The position numbers and the translations under genes are program-made. A stretch of 64,000 bases of DNA from NCBI GenBank assembly GCA_023105745.1, contig JALGQZ010000005.1, positions 63,292,019 through 63,356,018 of the forward strand, in the 5' to 3' direction. The notes beneath the pieces were generated by a model. That model was not told where the DNA came from and made no database searches. It saw only the letters and a list, made by a program, of their open reading frames with translations. Of this stretch, positions 44,247 through 53,700 are shown piece by piece (position 1 is the stretch's first letter; every line of letters starts with the position of its first letter). Source of the DNA: Austropuccinia psidii (taxonomy: Eukaryota; Basidiomycota; Pucciniomycetes; Pucciniales; Sphaerophragmiaceae).

Positions 44247-44647
44247 TTTCATCACTGTAAACTTTGTCATTTTGTTTCCAAATTCACTCTGGTCACTTTT
44301 GGGCGTGTTTTCTCTTTAATATTCTTTTTAAAGACTTTGTTCTTTAATTAATTTCTTGAAGTTATTTGCTCAATTAATTCCAATTGAAATTGCTCTTGAA
44401 GAAATTTCTTTTGTAGCCTTAAATATCTCTTGTAGAGTATTTTTGGATAAATTGTTATTGTTGGTAAAACAATAAATCTTTATAATATTATTGTTTTACA
44501 CTAAGAAAGTGATAAAAAATAAATTTGGTGTCTTTTCTCTTAAAAATAATATCCTTTAATATTTTTAATTGATTTTTACCTTATACAAATTTTGAGGACA
44601 GCAAAAGTACTTGATTTTTAATCAAAGTTTCATATCCACACCTTAGA
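44247..44647 (+). repeat. B2 3' LTR, right part
   Basis: Continues 34531 after element D and the second GCATC copy. It ends CCACACCTTAGA, where other family-B LTRs end CTTACA. AAAGA follows. Confidence 0.9.
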
Positions 44648-44652
44648 AAAGA

Positions 44653-46063
44653 CATCAAAGAGAGCCAGGGTACCCAACTTCTGAGGCCTCAGAGGCGTGG
44701 ACAGCTCCAAAGCTTGAATCCATGGCTGAGATTTGCCTAGTTGGCAAACTAAAACCTTCTGGGAACTTGGTTACCATGTTACAACTACAGTAAAACTTAA
44801 GAAAATAGCAAATAACCTGCTATTTTGACGTGCCAAGGAGGTAAAGAGCGACTTAGACTCCTGTAAGCATGTCAATTCTTAATGACTTTCAATGGATAAG
44901 CCCCAAAAGAGTAATTAAAACCCTTTTTGGACTTTTATCCATTGTTTTACCTCATAGCAACCAGCAAAATACTGCTATTTGCAATTCTACGTAGAAATGA
45001 GGTAAAAACTTCAAAAATTCATTAAAAATACAATTCTTAATGAATCTTCCTGAAACTTTCAGGACCAATGAAGAACTGTATTATCTATGGTACAACCAAA
45101 AAGAATTATGGTTTTACTAGTAAAATTAAAAGTTTTACTTACAGTCCATTTTTGACCATTCTACGTGAAACACTGAATCTTCAAAAATTCACAGTAATTA
45201 CAACCTGTGATGAAATTGGCAATAACATTGATAACTTTGAGAAATCAATGATTATTTTAGAATAAAAGAAGATTTACAGATGTTACTCCTTTTATTCTTA
45301 ACCATATTGGGGTTGGTAGTCATGTAAAAGCATCAATTAAGTAATTATGATAATCTTACGTGACAACAGATGATGCAATCATTAATCCAAAAAGGTTTAT
45401 TGTTTTCTCACTCACTGGTTTTTCAGTTTGCTCCATGGCACGCCTCTGTGAGCTGTTGTTGACTTAAAAGAGGCCTCTTCTCGCTGTTTTTTCCACATCA
45501 TCATCATCTTATCATCATTTAAATCATTATTACCAACAAGTAAGTATTAGTTACAGCTATTCTTAAGTGTTTTAAATCTTTCAGAATCAATCAGAAAGAC
45601 GTGAAATCATAGAATCCAACTATATATTGTTGTAATACTATTATAAATCAATTTTTAATCCTTAAATCCACAATTTCACATGAAATCTCTCTATCTTATC
45701 TTTAAATAAGCTCTTTGGAATATTAGTGAGTGATTTATCTTTAATTCTCAAAGTTTTTCTCTAAAATTAGTTTTCTTGAAGAATTATCATTATAATTATT
45801 CTTGCAAAAGATAATTATATATTAAAATAATTTTATTATTTTAATAAAAGAAGTTTTATTATTAAAATCTTCTCATAATCGATTCTAGTAGACAATTACT
45901 TACTCACTGTTAAAATCACTAGTAGTGCTTAACACAAGAAGGAAATAATTCTTTAATTATTTAATTGTGGTTATAATAATATTATATTATTATATCATAA
46001 GAACAGACACAGTACTGTTGATTAATAGTGATATTATCATCAGTTTCATAGTCAAATCTTACA
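44653..46063 (+). repeat. A' 5' LTR, right part
   Basis: Resumes family-A LTR sequence directly after the second AAAGA and ends AAATCTTACA at 46063. Together with 17034-17545 it gives 1923 bp, identical in length to the solo LTR. It includes the 65-codon LTR frame (45068-45265). Confidence 0.92.
45068..45265 (+). other. 65-codon frame inside the family-A LTR
   Basis: An ATG-started frame (MKNCIIYGTTKKNYGFTSKI...) in LTR sense orientation. The same 65 residues are encoded by the solo LTR (60308-60111, minus strand), and the relic near 5500-5700 has a decayed version. No domain was recognised. It may be a short translated leader frame or simply a conserved LTR segment that happens to be open. 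Confidence 0.3.
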
Positions 46064-46065
46064 TT

Positions 46066-46081
46066 TGGCGGCCTGGCCGTG
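46066..46081 (+). other. A' candidate primer-binding site
   Basis: TGGCGGCCTGGCCGTG, two bases after the LTR end. It corresponds to TGGGGGCCTGGCC in the relic and in C. Confidence 0.6.
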
Positions 46082-46449
46082 TTTTTTGAACCTTGTACCC
46101 TTAATTAATATATTTTTAAGCTCTAAAATATATTCATTTAATAATTTTTTCTTTCATTTTAAAGTTGAAATTATTCTTATTTTTGGTATTTTTTTGGAAA
46201 CCTTTTTCATTGAGGAATTTGGTTTAATTTTATATTGTTTTTACACATGGCTTTTCACATCCAAAAACTTATAAAATTATTCTTTGAGTTACTCTGAATT
46301 AATTTTGATTCAACATCTTGAATTTTAATTTTTTTCTTTAAAAAGAATAATTTTCTTAATATTAAAAAATATAAAACTTATAAAAAATCTTTAAAAATAT
46401 TTTAAAAAGTATAAAAAATAACTTTTTCTCTTTTATAATTTTTTTCTAG

Positions 46450-46608
46450 TGTCTTTAATCAAATACTGTGCAGCTGGCAACAGACTCAGTAAAAGATATA
46501 TCACTAGTCCAGAATCTTCAGAAGCAGAATCTGAAGACAGTATTGAGGTGCAAATTGCTAAAAGAGGCACCTTATTTAACTCAGAAAAGGCGAAATTACC
46601 ACCAAAAG
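46450..46608 (+). other. A' candidate mini-exon (159 nt)
   Basis: Preceded by TTTTTTTCTAG and followed by GTGTGT. Open through 53 codons in the same phase as families B and C (SLIKYCAAGNRLSKRYITSP, then an acidic SSEAESEDS). No ATG. The following intron could end at 46673 (CATACCAG) or 46693 (ATTCAG). The second choice joins it in frame to the Gag core. Confidence 0.62.
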
Positions 46609-46659
46609 GTGTGTATTTTATCTTATATTTTCACCTTTCATCTTTAAATTGACGTGAAA

Positions 46660-47373
46660 ATGGTGCATACCAGAAATAGAAGCAACTATTCAGTCCAGCC
46701 AGATAGATATGGACAAGGAAGAGGCAAGACCAAATCCAGAAGTGCCAAGTCTTCCACAAGAAAGACACATTTGAAGGATGCCAGAGTTGCCCCCCATTCC
46801 CCAAGGGCTGAACCATTTTCAAGTGGCAGCAATAGAAATATATCAATGCCAGTAAAAAATTGGTTCAGAGAAGCCAAAGAAGAAGAGTGGGAAATATGCC
46901 CAAGCCTTTGGCAGGGGGCCATGAACTCCTACTTACACATCAAGAGCTTTCTGGGTCAGGAGAAGACCATAGAACTCTTAGGAGGTTGGAGCCCCCTGTC
47001 TTGCAAAGACAAGGTCAAAAAGATAAAGAATTGGTTGAAGAACCAAAGTCTTTTATCCATAGACCAGAAGAAGGAACTGGAAATGACTCCAGCTTTGGAG
47101 ACAGAAGCCCCAGTGGTGTCTACCAGCTCCAAACCAGCTCCACAAGTGTCCAAAGACAAGCCAAAAGGACCTCAGAAGAAGCAGAGAGGTCCCAAGAACA
47201 ATCAAAGCAAAGGCAAAGGCAAAGCAAATTGGCACAGACCTTACCCACAAGGGTACAGGATCCCCAAATTGGAGCCTTCAGCAGTGGACAGCGTGTTCAA
47301 CATGGCCAGAACTCTCATGGAATTCGCAGCCAAGGAGCAGGAAAGGATGAACAGGACCTTTCCACGCAAATAA
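46660..47373 (+). CDS. A' Gag core (N-terminal Gag domain)
   Basis: ATG 46660 opens 237 codons. The N-terminus MVHTRNRSNYS is basic and serine/arginine-rich. The conserved core follows: WEICPSLWQGAMNSYLHIKSFL, GGWSPL, a lysine/proline linker (KDKPKGPQKKQRGPKNNQ), then PQGYRIPKLEPSAVDSVFNM and ARTLMEF. The same core is in elements B, B2, C and the relic. In family A the start codon and the core share a frame, while the frame leading to gag and pol lies one base behind (-1). How the ribosome or splicing passes between them is not visible; I found no convincing slippery heptamer at the end of the core. Expected role: nucleic-acid-binding or assembly part of Gag. Confidence 0.65.
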   Translation: MVHTRNRSNYSVQPDRYGQGRGKTKSRSAKSSTRKTHLKDARVAPHSPRAEPFSSGSNRNISMPVKNWFREAKEEEWEICPSLWQGAMNSYLHIKSFLGQEKTIELLGGWSPLSCKDKVKKIKNWLKNQSLLSIDQKKELEMTPALETEAPVVSTSSKPAPQVSKDKPKGPQKKQRGPKNNQSKGKGKANWHRPYPQGYRIPKLEPSAVDSVFNMARTLMEFAAKEQERMNRTFPRK

Positions 47374-48843
47374 ATCATGTACAAAGTAGTATTAATGTAG
47401 AAATTGGTAAACTTGATTCAAAGTTAACTAAAATAACATCAGATATTAATGAATTGAAAAAACATGACAAGAAATATACTGAATGGTATGAATTAACAAA
47501 TGCCAGATTTGATTCAATTATCAATTCTTGTAGCAGAATTGAGAGTACATGTCAGATTCAGAATGATGAAATGGAAGATCTTTCTATTTTTAAAATTAAT
47601 GATCAGCTTAAGATTCTACAAGATCGTGTCTTGAAGATAGTTGAAAATACCAATCAGTTTGCTACAAATTTAGCAAGAAGTGACAGTGAAAGGCAGAAGT
47701 TAAAGAATGAAATAATTGCAAATGTAGAACAAATTCATAAGAATTATGAACCACATATGCCAAGACATTCTACACCTTTGACTGAAGAAAAACGTTCTGT
47801 TAAAGGAAATTTTACCCCACTTCTAGGAGAAAATTTTGTCTCTGTCAAAGATATTCCCAATTTAGAAGAATGGCCAACATTTTCTGGTGAAGGAGAATAT
47901 AACCATATTGAGTTCATCAGGACTATTGATATGTTACAGGAAGACTTTAATATACCTGATGCAATCATAATGGGGAAATTACACTCTCTGTTTACCAGGA
48001 CTTCAATGAAATGGTATTACAAGATGAGAATAGATCATGGAAAACATGATTGGTCTTGGTGGAAATCTGAAGTGATTACCAAATGGGCCAAAAATTCTTG
48101 GAGGTTTAAAATGCAGAATTCTTTTGAAAGTGACACTTTTAACTCAGAGAAAGATAAACCACTTACTTGGTTCTTCAAACAAAAAGAAAGATTATCTGCT
48201 TTACACCCAGATATGTCTGACAGTATGATTAATATGAAGATATTAAGAAAATGTGGAGGAGAACTGGAACATGCTATCAAAAGCAGATGTGTAGAAACCT
48301 GTTCAACAGAGGACTACATTAATACAATGGAAGATATCATTACCAGAACAAGAATTGGTAAAACTTGGACTAGAATCCCTATGGAATCCAAGATAGTCCC
48401 AAAGATTCCCAGAGAAGATAAAAGACCAGAAAGACCTGTCTTGAAGTGTCACAAATGTGGAAGTACTTCACATTTAGCAAACACTTGCACCAAAAAGACA
48501 AAAATCAATGAAGTTCAAGTCATTGAATAAATTCAGTGTACTGAAGAGAGAGAGGAGTCTGATCAAGATTCTGCAGTCTCTGAGGATACATCAGTGGAGG
48601 ACTATCCCATTGAAAACATTACAGCTTTCTTTTAGGTCACAGAAGTCCATACCCACTTGCCACAGTACAGTGAGGATTTCTGCAACCTGATCAATATCCA
48701 AGATGCCAGAATGTGTAAAACAAAACCTGCTAGAGGAAAGGGTTACACTTCTGGAGCATCCTGTATCACATCAGTTTTGATGAGTGATATTGAAGCCAAA
48801 GTAAATTTGGATACAGGGGCATTTTGCACTTGTGTAGGCAAAG
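46836..48843 (+). pseudogene. A' gag/protease frame up to the B insertion
   Basis: This frame is open from 46836 to the stop at 48530 and overlaps the core for about 540 nt. No ATG exists before MPKPLAGG (near 46894). After the overlap come a coiled coil (about 47380-47750), the gag domain LEEWPTFSGEGEYNHIEF (about 47860) to LHPDMSD, zinc knuckle CHKCGSTSHLANTC (about 48450), two nonsense codons (near 48528 and 48633, both at glutamate codons of the relic), and a protease start with NLDTGAFCTCVGK. Element B splits the protease after GK. Confidence 0.82.
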
Positions 48844-50678
48844 TGTAAGGTGTGGATATGAAACTTTGATTAGAAATCAAGTACTTTTCCTGTCCTCAAA
48901 ATTTGTATAAGGTAAAATTTAGTTAAAAATAGTATGAAATATTATTTTTAAGAGAAAACACGCCAATTTTATTGTTTATAACTTTATTAGTATAAAACAA
49001 TAATATAAAAATTTATTGTTTTACCAACAATAAAGATTTATCCAAAAAATACTCTACAAGAGATATTTTAAGGCTACAAAAGAAATTTCTTCAAGAGCAA
49101 TTTCAATTGGAATTAATTGAGCAAAGAACTGCAAGCAATTAATTAAAGAACAAAGTCTTTAAAAAGAATATTAAAGAGAAAACACGCCCAAAAGTGACCA
49201 GAGTGAATTTGGAAACAAAGTGACAAAGTTAACAGTGATGAAAGATGCTTTAATTCACTTTTGGGGTGGTTCAGGGGTAAAAATGATTATAAGAGTTACA
49301 AACAATGATTATAATGATTTTTTCACGTGGTTAAAAGGTTCAAAATGATTTAAAAAGGGTGGTTGGAATCTTTTATTGATTGGTTTAACAGTTTTAAACT
49401 AATTAATAAAAGGAAAAAGATTCTAACATGAAGAGAAAAGTGGGGCAAAGAAGACATTCTTTTATAGCCATCAATTCTCTTACTCCAAAAGTAAAATTTA
49501 CTCTTGTCAGTCGTAAAAAACAGTCTGACAACAGAAAAGCCAATTATGGCATCATTGAACCCTGGTTTAGACCAAAAAGGGCTGGTTTAAGCCATTTTTA
49601 GCCATTTTTAGCCATTTTAGACCCTTAAATCAGCCATTACTATAGCAATACCAGGCCTAGAGCCTTCAAAACACGTCAGAATGTGTGTCAGAGTCGTAGA
49701 AACCAGTTAAAACTGTTTTTACTCTGATGGTTTTATCTTAAGGGTAGTTTTACCCTCTTGGCAACAGCTAAAACTACCCCAGTTGGTATCAAAACCTCAT
49801 CATCAATTGAGTCCACAGACCCTGTAACTCAATTCCAGGCCAAAAGTGATGAACTTTTGCGTGAAGTTTGACATCCCACGCCTGTCAGCAAGGATTTTGG
49901 GGGTCTAGCTCCCCCTTAGAGCTGGAGTTCCTTTTCCCCCCCAAATTTAATCTTTCCAATTTATTTTTCCTTTAATTCCTCATCATGTATTATACTTATA
50001 ATTTACATATGTAATTCAATTCAATTGTACAGTACAATACAGTAATAATTGACACCTCATATGTAAATCAAGGTTCACTTATGTAATACACGCGCACATT
50101 TTGACATTTCAATTGAATTCAATTGAAAATACTTCAATTCCTCATAACTTCTAAACTAAACACAACACCTCAATTTTAACACAAAAATTGATGGTTAACA
50201 CCACATGTGGTGTGAATTAAATTAAGGTTTTTGAGGATTTTCAACTTTTGTATTGAAAATACTAAAAACTTAATTTAAGCTTATTTAGAGTTGAGTTACA
50301 AAAATTTCACTCAGAGGTGACCCCACCTGATTTTTTATGAGGAATCCAATGGTGAAATAAAATTTATATTTTTATTTATTGGATAAAAAGTTATAATAAA
50401 TTTTATTTAACTTTTTTCCAAATTTATTTATTTTTTCACAATTTTGTTAAAATTTCATTTTTACTTAAATTTTTCAAGTATAAATGTAATTTTATATTTA
50501 CAAAATTTAAAGTAATTTTATTTTTAATTATAATTAATTTTTTATTTTTAATATAATTTTATATTTATATTTTTTATTTTTATTTTAATAATATAAATAA
50601 ATTTATTTTATTTATATTAATATGTTATTTTTGTATTTGTGGTCTTTTGGGTATATGAAATTACCTCTAAGGCTCACA
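48844..50678 (-). repeat. B 3' LTR
   Basis: 1835 bp, TGTAAGGTGTGG to GGCTCACA on the plus strand. It differs from the 5' LTR near 49867 (gaagttt/gaatttt), 50073 (aagg/aaag), 50142 (tcct/tctt) and 50394 (ttataat/ttagaat). Confidence 0.95.
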
Positions 50679-50690
50679 TTCCCTCCCCCT
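50679..50690 (-). other. B polypurine tract
   Basis: AGGGGGAGGGAA on the minus strand, adjoining the 3' LTR. Confidence 0.75.
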
Positions 50691-50701
50691 AAAAAAGAAT
50701 A

Positions 50702-53700
50702 TTACTTTGTAATATTGGTGTTTCTAGTGTGTCTGAATCTCCTCAGGAGTTTGGTGGCTTCTGGTATATCTTTCTCTTCTAACCATTCATCTTCACAAGT
50801 TGGGTCACTGTACCTAACAAGGTATTCCCTTACTTTCTTGGTTCTTAATTTCCTTTCTTTAAGAACTTTGGTTATTTTCTTAGTACCAGATGTCTCAATA
50901 GGAGGTATAACTTGGGGAATCTTATTCCTCAAGGGAAATTTCTCAGCATCACTAGATTTGTATGGCTTTATCAAGCTTACTGGAAATGTAGGGTGCTTAT
51001 TGCTAAGTTCTTCAGATAACTCTACTTCAACAGCATTTTCTCCATGGAGGGCCTTAATCACAAAAGGTCCTGCAAAGGAGTCTTTTAACTTTTTACATCC
51101 TTTGATGTTATTGAAGTTAGTGGTGGATACAAGAACTAGGTCCCCCACTTTGAAATCTGGAGTTGCATGAGATTTATCCCATTTGTCTTTAGCATATGCA
51201 AAAGAGTCCTCCATGCATCTCACTGCATGCTTTCTAGCTTTGTCTAGCATTCCTTTGAAGCTAGCAGCTGTGGGATGTATTTCAATTAAGTCTTTCCTCA
51301 AGGAATCTTGGGGTAACTTGGGGTTCCATCCTTTTTCTAGAATAGCAGGAGTCTGATTGGTACTGGAATGGATTGATGTTTTATATGCTAATTCCAGTGC
51401 TGGTAACAGAGTACACCAATCATGGGTAAATCCATCACAATCTTTGAATTCAAGGCCATATGCACAAAATCTTCTCACCATGTCCTCTAAGGTTTGGATC
51501 ATTCTTTCAGCCAGACCATCAGTTTGTGGGTGGTAGGCTGTAGAGAAAGACAGTTTTGTGCCAAATAATTGGTGAAGATTTGTCCATAGAGCTGAAGTGA
51601 ATTTAGGATCTCTATCACTGATGATATTTGTAAATATCCCAGTCCATGACACTACTCTATTCCATATCAGAAGAGCTGTATCCATGGCTGTATCATCTTT
51701 GTGACATGGTAAAAAGATTGGAGTTTTACTGAATCTGTCCACAATTACTAGGCAAGCATTATAGCTCCTGTCACCTCCTGGTGGTAGGCCAGTTACCCAA
51801 TCCATATGGACAATTTCCCAAGGTCTGTTTGGTTCTTGGATTTTCATCATATTTCCAAGTCTTTTGCCAGTGGATTTATTTGCCTTTTGGCATCTGTCAC
51901 AGGTTTTGCAATATTCTGCAACATCTTTTTGCCACATTGGCCACCATATGCAGGTCTTTACTTTCTCTCTTGTTCTGTCCTCAGAAAGATGTCCTGAAAA
52001 GGGACTATCATGGCATTCTTTCAGTACAAGATTGATTAATGACCTGTCTACAACTGTCATGACACATGTGTGCTTGGTTCTGTGGTAAATTATAACATCC
52101 AGTAGGTGAAATCTCCCTTCATTATAAGATTTTCTCCATACTTCATCCAAGGCATGTATTAGAGAGTTGTCTTTACAGTCTTTGTTAAGTAATTGGCATA
52201 AGATGCTACAATTCTTATCTTGAGTGTAACTATTTCTGACTTCTTCAAAGAAGGTGGTGTTCAAGTCTGTAACACTTATTCCTTCTATTGGAATTTGTGG
52301 TGAAGCTTCTTCTGGAACATAAGCAGGATTATCAATGTTATTTGGTAATGGCCATCTGCTTAGTCCATCTGCATTCTTATGAATATTCCCATCCTTATGA
52401 ACAATAGTCATATTGCCTCTGTATTCTTGTATGGCTATTTGCCATCTGAGCATGTGTCTGTTAGGTGTTTTCATGTTCAAAAGTGATTTCACAGCTGTAC
52501 AATCTGTTATTACTTCAAAAACACATCCCTCTAAGAAATAGTTCAATTTCTCTAAGGCCCAGACAAGGCATAGACATTCCATTTGACTTGCTCCGTATCT
52601 GGCTTCAGTTGGTTTGATTTGCCTGGATATGAAACATATTGGTCCTTCTACAGGTTTGTCATTTATGATCTGAACTTCGTGAAGTGCAGCACCTAGTCCA
52701 TCCCCTGATGCATCAATATACAGTTTGAAAGGCAATTTAAAGTCTGGCATCAGTAAGAGTGGAGCAGTGGTCAATGCTTCTCTTAGAGACTCAAAAGCTT
52801 TGACTCTGTCAACAGTCATCTCAAATACTGTGTCTTTGTCACACAACTTATAAAGTGGTCTTGCTATGGATGCAAAGTCTTTAATGTGCTGCCTGTAATA
52901 TCCTGCAAAACCTAAGAATGACTGAATTTCCTTCTTATTCTGAGGCATGGGTTTTAACAATACTGCTGCAACTTTGTTTTTATCAATTCCAAGGGACAAA
53001 CCAGATACAACATGTCCTAGTGCCTTAAGTTCTTTAAATCCAAAATGACATTTCTTCAAGGAGATTTTCATGTTTACTGATTGGATTTTTGTCAAAACTC
53101 TTGATAATCTGTACATGTGCTCCTCCCAAGTCTTTGAACAGATAATAATGTCATCAATGTAAATGATTAACCATCCCTCTGAGAGTTCTTCAGGGAAGAT
53201 TTCATTCATCATTCTTTGGAAGTGTGAAGGTGCATTTTTGATACCAAAGGGCATCCTTAAGTATTCATACACTCCACAATGAACAATAATTCTCAAATAT
53301 TTTCTTGCTCTTGGTGTTACTACATTTTGATGGAATCCTTTAAGGGCATCCATAGTGGTTATATACACTGCTTGAGATATTTGAGTAAGGGCAATTTGGA
53401 TTTTTGGTATTGGGTATCTGTCTGGAACAGTGTAAGTGTTCAGAGCTCTAAAGTCCCCAACCATTCTGGATTTTCCATTATGCCACGCCACTATGACTGG
53501 TGTAGTTATTTCTACTTCCTCATTGTGGCCTACTTTTCTTATTACACCAAGGTCTAGAAGTTCTTTGATATGAATTTCTAGAGCTTCTCTTGATTTTGGA
53601 CTTGCTGGATAAGCAGGTCTTCTTAAGAGTGGTGGATAAGGTCTCTCAATGTTAAGAATGATGTCAACTTCATGACCAATAATTGCTCCCAGGGGTTCTT

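Larger units (their letters stand above)
17546..44647 (+). mobile_element. B2: family-B Ty3/gypsy element, internally deleted and twice invaded
   Basis: It is bounded by AAAGA at 17541-17545 and 44648-44652. The 5' LTR is 17546-19371. The 3' LTR is 33128-34531 plus 44247-44647, split by element D. The internal part carries a mini-exon (split by element C), the gag core, part of Gag-Pol with two large deletions, and a polypurine tract. Terminal CA bases have mutated (AA at 19371, GA at 44647). Without protease, reverse transcriptase and the integrase core it is non-autonomous. Confidence 0.92.

Noticed and set aside
47340..47380. Programmed -1 frameshift from the A' core to the long frame
   Set aside because: The direction of shift would be right, but I see no classical slippery heptamer at the end of the core in A' or B.
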